The translations under genes and the position numbers were made by a program. DNA of 64,000 bases, from assembly GCA_046342195.1 (NCBI GenBank), contig JBKDQE010000020.1:26076-90075 (forward strand), read 5' to 3'. Shown piece by piece: positions 8,571 through 16,173 of this stretch (position 1 is its first letter; every line of letters begins with the position of its first letter). This DNA comes from CANHBY01 sp046342195. GTDB taxonomy: Bacteria > Pseudomonadota > Gammaproteobacteria > Burkholderiales > Burkholderiaceae_C. The notes beneath the pieces were generated by a model. That model did no database searches, had not been told where the DNA came from, and worked only from the letters and a program-made list of their open reading frames with translations.

Positions 8571-8959
8571 TTCACCACCCCTGAAAACCCCTTGAACCTG
8601 ACCCAATCTGGCGAGCTTGCATAGGTTTGGATGAAATTTTTTGGGGTTTTCATCCCGCCTTCGATGAACCCCCGGTCAGCGCTGACTGAATTCCATGACT
8701 CACGTACGGAATTGATCATGGAACTGATTTGTAAAAATCCTTACACAGATTCCCTTGGTTTGCGTCAGTCTTATGAACATAAAAACTCGGGAAATTTTCA
8801 TCGCCAAATAAGCAGTCCTGCCAGTATTCATCAGATTTTTTAGTTTTGCAGGGCCCTCTAAAAAGCCATCAAGAATGGATCATCTGTGTTGAATATCGCT
8901 ATCATGCTTCATCGACCCGGCGTATGATTTGAGAGTGTAACGGCTTCAAGCCTTTCAAT
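8571..8959. other. Gene-free region with a dispersed repeat
   Basis: No gene is supported. A 70-codon open stretch at 8631-8843 has no domain and no ribosome binding site. The segment 8791-8854 recurs, diverged, at 50612-50672 (listed separately). The remainder up to the ATG at 8960 probably holds the promoter of the MBL-fold gene, but I see no clear elements. Confidence 0.4.
8791..8854 (+). repeat. Dispersed 60-bp repeat, copy 1
   Basis: This stretch is recognisably similar to 50612-50672. The shared core includes CAGTATTCATCAG, a T-run, and GTTTTGCAGGG. The TTTTGCAGGG part also resembles the inner end of the family B repeats, so this may be an old mobile-element end. The two copies have diverged, so the relationship is inferred by eye. 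Confidence 0.45.
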
Positions 8960-9766
8960 ATGAACTCATGCTTGCTGGCTGATGAGGGTGTCAAAATTCG
9001 CGTTTTGGGTTGCTCCGGGGCCATTGCCCAAGGCTGCCAAACTACCTCGTTTTTGCTTGATAACAGGGTGCTGATTGATGCTGGAACCGGCGTCGCGGAT
9101 TTGCCCCTTGAGGCATTGATCCAGGTAGATCATATTTTGATCAGCCACTCCCACCTGGACCATATTCTTGCGGTTCCCTTGTTGGCTGACACGGTAATTC
9201 GGAATCGAATGGCAAGGGGTGCTCAGCCGATTGTTTTGCATGCCTTGCCTGAAACCATCGAGGCTTTGCATACCCATATTTTTAACGGGGTGATTTGGCC
9301 TGATTTCACACGATTACCCTCCAAGATGGCGCCAGTGCTGCAGATGCAGGCGTTTGAAGTCGGAGACACCTTATCGCTTGCTGGCCGACAAATTGAAATT
9401 TTGAGTGCGTCACACACGGTGCCGGCCGTGGGTTTTGCGGTGCACACCGAGCGTGGAGCTTGGGTGTATACAGGCGATACCGGGCCGAACCCGGCCCTGT
9501 GGAAACGCTTGGCGCAATTTCAGGTGGCTCAACTGGTGATTGAAGTGGCTTTTGCGAACGAGGCACAAAATCTGGCCCGAATCAGCCGCCATCTGTGCCC
9601 CTCCGAATTAGAGCAAGAATTGAAGCAATTGAAAGGCAGCATCGAGGTGTTCATCACGCATATCAAGCCTGGTGAAGAAGCTGCAGTGATGACCGAGCTG
9701 GCCCAAATTCAAACGCCCCATCGCATTCAGGCCCTGGTGGCAGGTCAAGAAATGCGCTGGGGCTGA
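8960..9766 (+). CDS. MBL-fold hydrolase, class II cyclic-nucleotide phosphodiesterase-like
   Basis: A 268-residue metallo-beta-lactamase-fold protein. It carries the metal-binding motif HSHLDH (residues about 59-64), the bridging-Asp region YTGDTGPN and the distal histidine in FITHIKPGEE. The N-terminus IRVLGCSGAIAQGCQTTSFLL matches proteins annotated as 3',5'-cyclic-nucleotide phosphodiesterases of class II. Hydrolysis of cAMP is therefore plausible but not proven; other MBL hydrolases share the fold. The gene stands alone and converges on aceB, 48 bases away. Confidence 0.75.
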   Translation: MNSCLLADEGVKIRVLGCSGAIAQGCQTTSFLLDNRVLIDAGTGVADLPLEALIQVDHILISHSHLDHILAVPLLADTVIRNRMARGAQPIVLHALPETIEALHTHIFNGVIWPDFTRLPSKMAPVLQMQAFEVGDTLSLAGRQIEILSASHTVPAVGFAVHTERGAWVYTGDTGPNPALWKRLAQFQVAQLVIEVAFANEAQNLARISRHLCPSELEQELKQLKGSIEVFITHIKPGEEAAVMTELAQIQTPHRIQALVAGQEMRWG

Positions 9767-9814
9767 AACGCGACTGCGCCCAGATCACGACGAGGGGTCT
9801 ATCGGCCTTAGGTT

Positions 9815-11389
9815 TCAGAGTGCCTCGTACAGCGGCAAGGTGAGAAACTCGGCAAATTCGTCTTGAGTGCTCATTTGTATGAAAATTTCAGCAGCTCGTT
9901 CGAACTGCCCCTCAAAACCGCCTGCCCGGATGTTGGCCAACTCTTCCGGAACCAGCGCCTTGACCAGCTCAGCCGTTACTTTTCGCCCGTCGTCAAGGAG
10001 CCCCTTGGGTGAACGGATCCATTGCCAAACTTGGCTACGGCTGATCTCGGCTGTGGCAGCGTCTTCCATGAGGTGGTGAATTGGCACGCAGCCATTGCCC
10101 GCCAACCAAGCCCCAAGGTAGTGAATACCAACATGGATGTTCATGCGCAAGCCGGCTTCCGTGATTGGGGTTTCAGGCTGAAAATTGAGCAGGTCAGCGG
10201 CAGCCACTTGAATGTCATCGCGTTGCCGATCGATCTGGTTGGGTTTGTCGCCGAGAACCGCCAAAAACTCATTCATGGCGGGCTGCACCAAGCCCGGATG
10301 AGCCACCCAGCCACCATCGTAGCCATCGGTGGCATCGCGCTTTTTGTCGGCGACGATCCCCGCCATGGCGATGGCGTTTTTTGCTGGATCATTTTTGATC
10401 GGAATCAAGGCACTCATGCCGCCTATCGCAGGGGCCCCGCGGCGATGGCAGGTTTTCAGCAGCAACAAGGCATAGGCACGCATAAAGGGAGATGTCATGG
10501 TGACCTTGGCCCGGTCAGCCAGGCAAAAGTTGCGATCCACCTTGAATTTCTTGATGCAGCTAAAAATATAGTCCCAACGGCCCGCATTCAGGCCCGCTGA
10601 ATGCTCGCGGAGTTCATAGAGGATTTCATCCATCTCGAAGGCCGCCAGAATGGTTTCGATGAGCACCGTGGCTTTGATGGTGCCCTGAGGCAAACCCAGC
10701 TCGTTTTGGGTGAACACGAAAATGTCATTCCACAACCGGGCCTCTTGATGGCTTTCCAATTTGGGCAAGTAGAAAAAGGGCCCGGCACCGCGTTGAATCA
10801 GCTCTTTGGCATTGTGAAACATGAACAGGGCAAAATCAAAGAGGCCGCCGTGAACACGCTGGCCATCAATCAGGATGTGTTTTTCATCAAGGTGCCAGCC
10901 CCGCGGGCGCACTTGCAAGGTGGCAACCTTGTCATCAAGGCGATACACCTTCCCCTTGGACTCCAGGGTGAGCGTGCGGCGAATGGCTTGGTAGAGATTG
11001 ATCTGGCCTTGAATTTGATTCGTCCAGCTGGGGCTGTTGCTGTCTTCGAAATCACTCATGTAGCTGTCGGCGCCTGAATTGAAGGCGTTGATAATCATTT
11101 TGGCATCTACGGGACCCGTAATTTCGACACGCCGACATTGCAGCGCCGCAGGGAGAGGCGCGATGCGCCAATGGCCCTCGCGAATGTGTGCGGTGTGCGG
11201 GAGAAAATCAGGGCGCTCTCCGGCATCCAGCCGCTTGGCCCGCTCGGCACGGGCAAGCAGGATTTCCTGGCGGCGCGGCTCGAAGGCGCGATGAAGCTGG
11301 GCCACCAACTCCAGGGCCGGGGCCGACAAAATAGCCTCAAAACCCGGTGAAATAGGGGCATTGATTTCCACACCTGCGGGAAGTTTCAT
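9815..11389 (-). CDS. aceB: Malate synthase A
   Basis: A 524-residue malate synthase of isoform A length. It condenses glyoxylate with acetyl-CoA to malate, the second step of the glyoxylate shunt. Signature segments are the catalytic-arginine region LQVRPRGWHLDEKHI and the C-terminal HYLGAWLAGNGCVPIHHLME with the catalytic Asp just after (EDAATAEISRSQ). The partner isocitrate lyase is also in this window (38731-40026) but about 27 kb away, so the shunt genes are not an operon here. The ATG at 11389 gives the usual N-terminus MKLPAGVEI. Confidence 0.95.
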   Translation of the reverse strand: MKLPAGVEINAPISPGFEAILSAPALELVAQLHRAFEPRRQEILLARAERAKRLDAGERPDFLPHTAHIREGHWRIAPLPAALQCRRVEITGPVDAKMIINAFNSGADSYMSDFEDSNSPSWTNQIQGQINLYQAIRRTLTLESKGKVYRLDDKVATLQVRPRGWHLDEKHILIDGQRVHGGLFDFALFMFHNAKELIQRGAGPFFYLPKLESHQEARLWNDIFVFTQNELGLPQGTIKATVLIETILAAFEMDEILYELREHSAGLNAGRWDYIFSCIKKFKVDRNFCLADRAKVTMTSPFMRAYALLLLKTCHRRGAPAIGGMSALIPIKNDPAKNAIAMAGIVADKKRDATDGYDGGWVAHPGLVQPAMNEFLAVLGDKPNQIDRQRDDIQVAAADLLNFQPETPITEAGLRMNIHVGIHYLGAWLAGNGCVPIHHLMEDAATAEISRSQVWQWIRSPKGLLDDGRKVTAELVKALVPEELANIRAGGFEGQFERAAEIFIQMSTQDEFAEFLTLPLYEAL

Positions 11390-11452
11390 GGGTTTTTCTC
11401 CGTATCAGTGAAGGATGGACTGCAGCCCCTTATTGTGTGCCGTACTCAAGCC

Positions 11453-11469
11453 CATGTGATGCCCACATG
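11453..11469. promoter_or_regulatory. Small dyad upstream of aceB
   Basis: CATGTG and CACATG are separated by 5 bases, 64-80 bases upstream of the aceB start. It could be an operator for this carbon-source-regulated gene, but 6-bp dyads arise by chance. The longer dyad upstream of aceA is not repeated here. Confidence 0.25.
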
Positions 11470-11561
11470 CAAACCAAGGCCTCAAATTTCAGGCCCTCTC
11501 GACACAATTGCAACAGCCATAGAAGTGTCCACAGGGGGTGAATAGCCCCTTCTTTTGGAAA

Positions 11562-12077
11562 TCATTCATTGCGCCACCTCGTCATTCCTGATGATAAAGT
11601 CTGCGCCCCCCAGCCTTCGGGTTCAAAGCTACGCGCCGCTTCCCATTGCATGTCGCGGGGCGCTCCGCTTAAATCTCTCCAGGCCACTTTCAGGGTGATA
11701 CTGCGCCAGCCAGCTTGGGGGGTGTGAATTTCGCGCGTTACAGTAAAATGAGTGCCTGAGCTCATCAGCCCATCACTGAAAATTTTTTCTTGACCATCAG
11801 GCGGGAGGTTGTGCCAAGGCAGCGCTTGCAAGCGTTCGATTTCTGATTCTGCCAGGGTGGTTGCTTGCGTGATGTCTTGAGCCAATTGTTGATGAGCCTG
11901 GATCGCCATTTGAGCAGGCATAAGCCCGAGGATGCTGAAGCTAAGAATTGCAAATCCAATTAGGGCCTCCAGCAGCAGGCCACCTTGCTGCGGCCGAATG
12001 CCAACCCAAAATGCAGAACCCCATGGCCGCCAAATGCAACAAAGGCTTGTGCTGCTTGTATTGCGCCCGAGTGTCAT
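11562..12077 (-). CDS. Type IV pilus minor pilin, PilV-like
   Basis: A 171-residue prepilin-like protein, last gene of the minor pilin operon. A leader of about 33 residues ends in QQGG, with processing expected after the first or second glycine, followed by the hydrophobic helix LLLEALIGFAILSFSILGLMPAQM carrying the Glu at mature position about 4-5. Minor pilins prime assembly of the pilus at the inner membrane. The ATG overlaps the stop of pilX as ATGA, confirming the start and translational coupling. The PilV assignment rests on the prepilin type, the size and the operon position. Confidence 0.75.
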   Translation of the reverse strand: MTLGRNTSSTSLCCIWRPWGSAFWVGIRPQQGGLLLEALIGFAILSFSILGLMPAQMAIQAHQQLAQDITQATTLAESEIERLQALPWHNLPPDGQEKIFSDGLMSSGTHFTVTREIHTPQAGWRSITLKVAWRDLSGAPRDMQWEAARSFEPEGWGAQTLSSGMTRWRNE

Positions 12078-13246
12078 GAGTCAATCCAAGTGGCGGGCAC
12101 ACGAACATAGCTGCCTGTGCTGTTTTGTAATTTTTGAAGCAAGACAGGGTCAAAATTGACTCGTGGCCGGTGGCCAAGTGTGATATCGGTTTCAGAGATC
12201 AAGGCCCCATGAATTTGAAGCGTGGCTTCTAGTGCCTGAGATGTGATGCGACCGGCATAGAGAACCCCGTAAAGCGTTATGGGGCCATTCAACTGCGCCA
12301 ATTCATCCACAATGAATAAAACAGGCCGATGGGGAGAACCCAGAGTAATCGGGCTGTCGACTCGAAGTTCTCGCAAATGAACCATGGTGACCGACTCATC
12401 CGCAAGATGCTCTGCCAGGCTCTGAGAGCAGTTGTGCTCACATTGAAGCCTCAGCAGAGAGGGTTGGGTTTGCCACTCATGTTTGTCAAAGCCAAACATT
12501 GATTTGAATAACTCTGAAGACTGCTTGACCGACGGCGATGCGTTTTTCTCAGGGGGCTCGTTGAGGGGCCTGATAAAACCCGGCTGATGATCAACGGGGC
12601 TACCCGTGATGGTCTGTTTGGAAAAGGCAGGGGACATTTTTTTTTGATCAATCAACTCGCTAAAGCCCGAGATTTGGACAGAACCCAAGGCCATCAGAGC
12701 CGCACTCGGAAGACGATGCAAGCCTCCCATCAGGGACCATGTTTGGTGCAATTCAGCCCCGGGTTGATGCCCACATGCGGGGCTGGCTTGGGCACATGCA
12801 CGAGACCTGACTTGTACACTGCGCTCCATGCTGGAAGGCAAGAGATCAACGACAAAAGCAGGCCCGGCCGCAGGCGTAGGGAGGTTTTCAAGGGATAAAT
12901 TGTTGCCGCATTGACAATGCCAGGCGGAGTCATGATGTTGACAGGCCAAAGAATGGCCGGCCTGCCCTTTGGGAACCTGGCTGCCTGGCCTCAATTGACA
13001 GGAAGAGTGGCCCAAAGTGTGAATTGAATTCAGATGCGTCTGAGCCCAGGAAAGCCCGGTTTCTGCCGCAGCCATGGATTGAGATTTCATCGCATTGTTA
13101 TGGGCGGCTCTTTGAGCAAAAAGAATGTGCTGATAGACCCAGCCAGCACTCATCACGATCCCGCTGATCAACAGGATCAATAGAGTCAAGACCGTCGATC
13201 CACGCTGATGGATACTTGATAATGGAACCAGACAGAGTTTGTGCAT
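12074..13246 (-). CDS. Type IV pilus minor pilin-like protein PilX
   Basis: A 390-residue protein with an N-terminal segment QRGSTVLTLLILLISGIVMSAG, the PilX form of the prepilin helix that lacks the conserved Glu. MAAAETGLSWAQ follows at about residue 57, a motif common in PilX-type proteins. The rest is a large divergent domain with several cysteines (residues about 80-170). It is longer than most PilX proteins, which suggests an added domain. It lies 15 bases after pilW and overlaps pilV by four bases. It may take part in the pilus tip complex. Confidence 0.7.
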   Translation of the reverse strand: MHKLCLVPLSSIHQRGSTVLTLLILLISGIVMSAGWVYQHILFAQRAAHNNAMKSQSMAAAETGLSWAQTHLNSIHTLGHSSCQLRPGSQVPKGQAGHSLACQHHDSAWHCQCGNNLSLENLPTPAAGPAFVVDLLPSSMERSVQVRSRACAQASPACGHQPGAELHQTWSLMGGLHRLPSAALMALGSVQISGFSELIDQKKMSPAFSKQTITGSPVDHQPGFIRPLNEPPEKNASPSVKQSSELFKSMFGFDKHEWQTQPSLLRLQCEHNCSQSLAEHLADESVTMVHLRELRVDSPITLGSPHRPVLFIVDELAQLNGPITLYGVLYAGRITSQALEATLQIHGALISETDITLGHRPRVNFDPVLLQKLQNSTGSYVRVPATWIDS

Positions 13247-13261
13247 TTGAAATGTAGAGGG

Positions 13262-13954
13262 TCAAGATTGTTTCAGGTCAATACCAGAACACTGGTTTCT
13301 TGACGGAAGTTTTTCGCAGTCACAGGCCCCGAACCTGACATGATTGCGCAGTGTGACCAGCGACTCGTGACGCCGGGTCAGGGATGAACCGCCGGGGCTT
13401 TCGGCCACAATGACAAGCTGTAGCGCCAGCCCCTCTTGGGGACGAGCACAGTGCATAAGGGGTGATACTGGACGGAGTTCAAATGAGCGTACGCGCAGCA
13501 CATGGGGGTCTGTCAGTGCCTGCCAATTTTGAGCCCCTAGCGCAAATTCGAGCACACCCTTCTTGAGGCGAACTCCGAAGACATCATGGGCATCAACCTG
13601 ATGATTTTCTGTGGCATCCCGCGAGGTATGAAACACAAGCCCTTGCTCGGTGAGTTGAATCTCAGCGTAAGGGTTCAAACGCGTCACTTGCGGGCTGGCC
13701 CAATACCCGGCGCGTCGCACATGGCTGATGATCAGGCGGGCGCTGGTGCGCAGGTCATGGTCAAGGCGGGCTTGCTGAACTGAGGCATGATGTATGCGAG
13801 TGTACTCGGCCCATAGCAGCACCCCCGCACTCAGCAGGATCATGCCCACGGCACTTCCGACCAAAAACTCAACCAGCGAAAAGCCTGACTGGCCCTTGGC
13901 TTGTAGAGCCAAATCAGCCCGAGCTGTGGGCCTATGGACAACAAACGGCTTCAT
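13262..13954 (-). CDS. Type IV pilus minor pilin PilW-like
   Basis: A 230-residue prepilin. The cleavage motif is KGQSG/FSLVEFLVGSAVGMILLS, with Glu at mature position 5. The following GYWAS segment and a C-terminal part rich in short beta strands fit PilW. The ATG at 13954 overlaps the pilE stop (ATGA); the frame opens slightly earlier at a TTG, but coupling favours the ATG. Cysteines near the C-terminus (ACDCEKL, QCSG) may form disulfides in the periplasm. Confidence 0.75.
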   Translation of the reverse strand: MKPFVVHRPTARADLALQAKGQSGFSLVEFLVGSAVGMILLSAGVLLWAEYTRIHHASVQQARLDHDLRTSARLIISHVRRAGYWASPQVTRLNPYAEIQLTEQGLVFHTSRDATENHQVDAHDVFGVRLKKGVLEFALGAQNWQALTDPHVLRVRSFELRPVSPLMHCARPQEGLALQLVIVAESPGGSSLTRRHESLVTLRNHVRFGACDCEKLPSRNQCSGIDLKQS

Positions 13955-14463
13955 GATGACCAGCAACTCCGGTTTTGCTCATCGCTATTGCGAAGTGCCA
14001 TGCTGGTTCCCGAGCGCTGTTTCATTTCGAGGCCCTGCCACTCAATTTGCAGATGCTGACAAGGCGAATCATTGGCTTGGGCAGCCTGCGCCCATGCAGA
14101 CACAATGTAGCCGTTTTGATCATATTGATTCATTTGAAAGGCATAGTGCCGGGCCTGTGGACTGCCGCGCCATTTAATTTCTTCAAGATTACCGTAGCGG
14201 CCATGGCTGCTGCGGTAACGTGCCTGGGCCAGTTGAATTTGCTGCAGGCCAGACCAAGCTTCAGCGCGTCGGCTTTTAAGTAAGGCTTGGCTGAATGAGG
14301 GGTAAGCCAATGTGGCGAGTGTGGCTGCAATGAGTAAGGTGATGATCGTTTCAATGAAGCTGAACCCTTTGAAATCACTTGCTGAGTGACGCTGGGACAG
14401 CGAGAGGCCGGGGCGATGGGCCTGAGTTGATGGAGCAGCCGATGGAAGTGGAAATTTTTCCAT
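13951..14463 (-). CDS. Type IV pilin PilE-like
   Basis: A 170-residue prepilin with the cleavage site DFKG/FSFIETIITLLIAATLATLA. The mature start SRRAEAWSGLQQIQLAQARY and the motif YRSSHGRYGNLEEI are characteristic of PilE-like minor pilins in betaproteobacteria. The leader before the cleavage glycine is about 33 residues, longer than the usual 6-15. A Cys pair near the C-terminus is expected to close the D-loop. The start ATG at 14463 lies 2 bases after the fimT stop. Confidence 0.75.
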   Translation of the reverse strand: MEKFPLPSAAPSTQAHRPGLSLSQRHSASDFKGFSFIETIITLLIAATLATLAYPSFSQALLKSRRAEAWSGLQQIQLAQARYRSSHGRYGNLEEIKWRGSPQARHYAFQMNQYDQNGYIVSAWAQAAQANDSPCQHLQIEWQGLEMKQRSGTSMALRNSDEQNRSCWSS

Positions 14464-14465
14464 GA

Positions 14466-15083
14466 TCAACACCCTGGCAGGCCCAAACGGTTGTCAGGGG
14501 TAGAACAAGTGCGTATCCGGCCCATGATGTTAATGACATGGTCAATGCTCTTGCCTTGCGATGTGGTGAGCTTGAGCCGGGCGGCTGGAGTGCTTGTTCC
14601 GAGGGTGGGATCAAAACGAATTGAAGTGACATTGGATTGGAGAGAAATTTGATCTTTCCTGCCCCAACGCACTGACTTCAACAGCAGGCTTCCGGGCTCG
14701 CAGTGGACAGACAACAGAGTGCAAGGGCAACTGGTGGATCTGCCAGTATGCAAGATGTAACAGCTTCCCTCAGGGTAGGGTTGCCAACTCCAGCGCACAG
14801 GCAGATTGCGCAGAGCTGATTCAGACCGGGCCAACTGCAAGTCAGTGACAAGCTGCATGGAGGCTTGCTTGAGCCGCACATAATCCCGGTGCGCAGCGAA
14901 TGCAGGGACCGCCCCGCTGAGGGTGATTGCAAGCAGGCTGAGAACAACGAGTATTTCCGGGAGCGTCAAGCCGCCATGACGGTAAAAACAACACACTTTT
15001 TGATGCGCAAAATGAACACGGCGGCCACTGTAGAACGACTTTGCAAAAGTGACGCCCCTCTCTGGGGGGATGCTTGCAAGCAC
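14466..15083 (-). CDS. GspH/FimT-family pseudopilin
   Basis: A 205-residue pseudopilin, first gene of the operon. The prepilin motif is YRHGG/LTLPEILVVLSLLAITLSGAVP. The adjoining segment LKQASMQLVTDLQLARSESALRN, cut here to its core VTDLQLARSE, is the GspH/FimT signature. The ATG start gives an unusually long leader (about 37 residues); a GTG 8 codons before the cleavage site is an alternative start without a clear ribosome binding site. Cysteine content in the C-terminal domain is high. It probably contributes to the minor pilin complex that initiates pili. Confidence 0.75.
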   Translation of the reverse strand: MLASIPPERGVTFAKSFYSGRRVHFAHQKVCCFYRHGGLTLPEILVVLSLLAITLSGAVPAFAAHRDYVRLKQASMQLVTDLQLARSESALRNLPVRWSWQPYPEGSCYILHTGRSTSCPCTLLSVHCEPGSLLLKSVRWGRKDQISLQSNVTSIRFDPTLGTSTPAARLKLTTSQGKSIDHVINIMGRIRTCSTPDNRLGLPGC

Positions 15084-15110
15084 ACCCCAAAGGGGGTACT
15101 CAAGCCCTGG

Positions 15111-15614
15111 TCAGGCAGACAAGCTGGAGAAAAAATGCCCCTGATGGTAGAGCAGAGGCTGTGCGGTTTCGGTCTGCCAACAGCGAATCACCTCTCCGAC
15201 AAAAATCAGATGATCCCCACCCGGATATTGATACCTATTGATACATTCAAATACCGCTGCACAGCCTTCAAGGAGGGGGGTTTGTGATGCACCAGACTGG
15301 AAAATAACACCCTTAAAACGATCATCTGTAGAGCAGGAAAATTGTTCTGCAAGGGCTTGCTGCTTGGCCGTCAGGACATGAATTGCAAAGTGGGAGCATG
15401 CTGAAAATGCAGGCAAAGAGCGAGATTTAAGCGCCAAACTCCAAAGCACCAAGGGCGGAGACTCTGAAACAGAGTTAAAAGAGCTGACAGTGAGACCGAC
15501 CTTGCAGCCTTCGGGTGAATGGGCTGTCACAATCGTCACGCCCGTGGCAAACATGCCTAGCGCAGATCTGAAATCAGAGGAACTGAACTGATGGAGAGGC
15601 AATGGGGAAGGCAT
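15111..15614 (-). CDS. Flavin reductase family protein
   Basis: A 167-residue FMN-binding flavin reductase-like protein. The sequence FRSALGMFATGVTIVTA near residue 14 and the segment VGLTVSSFNSVSESPPLVLW are the family signature, and the C-terminus has GGDHLIFVGEV with the conserved His. Members supply reduced flavin to monooxygenases or act as stand-alone reductases; the partner is not evident here. The frame is open further upstream, but the ATG at 15614 (MPSPLPLHQFSSSDF) fits the family start. The upstream extension would run into a mobile-element end at 15655. Confidence 0.8.
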   Translation of the reverse strand: MPSPLPLHQFSSSDFRSALGMFATGVTIVTAHSPEGCKVGLTVSSFNSVSESPPLVLWSLALKSRSLPAFSACSHFAIHVLTAKQQALAEQFSCSTDDRFKGVIFQSGASQTPLLEGCAAVFECINRYQYPGGDHLIFVGEVIRCWQTETAQPLLYHQGHFFSSLSA

Positions 15615-15654
15615 GTTGACGAGTTGCAATCGGGTGAAATTGAGCGGCACCCTA

Positions 15655-15673
15655 GGGCCTGTTAACACTAAAG
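15655..15673 (+). repeat. Family A repeat end, single copy
   Basis: GGGCCTGTTAACACTAAAG, identical to the end at 38718-38736 and nearly identical to the outer ends of the two 167-bp elements at 46568 and 47552. Here it is preceded by CTA and stands alone, 41 bases upstream of the flavin reductase start. It may be the surviving left end of the decayed IS5-type element whose transposase tail is at 15828-16022. Confidence 0.6.
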
Positions 15674-15827
15674 GGTGTGAAGACAAAAGTTTACATGGCG
15701 GCAACAAGCATTTTGATAGAGACCGCACCGCATACTCAACCAGAATTTTAAGATTGAGTGATTTCTTGGATTATGTCGTCACAAGAACGCCCTATGATGG
15801 AAGATTGAATCTTTTGCGCGAAGCCGA

Positions 15828-16022
15828 ATGACATCCGCCCACCGACGCCACGATATGCGCGACCATGACAAGCCCCTCTACCGCCAGCGTCACCCAGTCG
15901 AGAATGCTTTTTTGCACCTCAAGGGATGGCGCGGCATTGCCACGCGTTACGCTAAAAATCTGGCTTCATTCCTCGCTGCTGGACAGATTCGATGCCTCGC
16001 CCTTTGGCTCCGAATCTCATGA
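15828..16022 (+). pseudogene. IS5-family transposase C-terminal fragment
   Basis: The 64 residues match the end of IS5-type transposases: DKPLYRQRHPVENAFLHLK holds the conserved Arg and catalytic Glu region, followed by GWRGIATRYAKN and a hydrophobic tail. The rest of the gene (catalytic Asp residues) is missing; 15674-15827 shows no matching frame. It is bracketed by a family A end (15655) and a family B element (16034), so it is a decayed insertion sequence. Confidence 0.75.
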
Positions 16023-16033
16023 CGACAGAATAT

Positions 16034-16116
16034 AAGGAAGCCTCTGTAAAATCCGTCTTCCATCCCCCATCCCGGAAAGGCGCGCTCATCTACGAGGGGT
16101 TTTGCCGAGGCTCCTT
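16034..16116. repeat. Family B short inverted-repeat element (83 bp)
   Basis: Left end AAGGAAGCCTCTGTAAAATCC and right end GGGGTTTTGCCGAGGCTCCTT are imperfect inverted repeats. The right half (GGCGCGCTCATC, then GAGGGGTTTTGC) recurs at 46526-46566. It sits directly after the IS5-type transposase tail, so it may be that element's end or a nested non-autonomous copy. Confidence 0.55.
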
Positions 16117-16173
16117 AATGATTCGGCCATGAGCCATTAACGCGCTACACGTTTTACCCTGAAATTCCTGAAG

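Noticed and set aside
8631..8843. A 70-codon open frame before the MBL-fold gene
   Set aside because: No ribosome binding site, no domain, and it contains part of a dispersed repeat.
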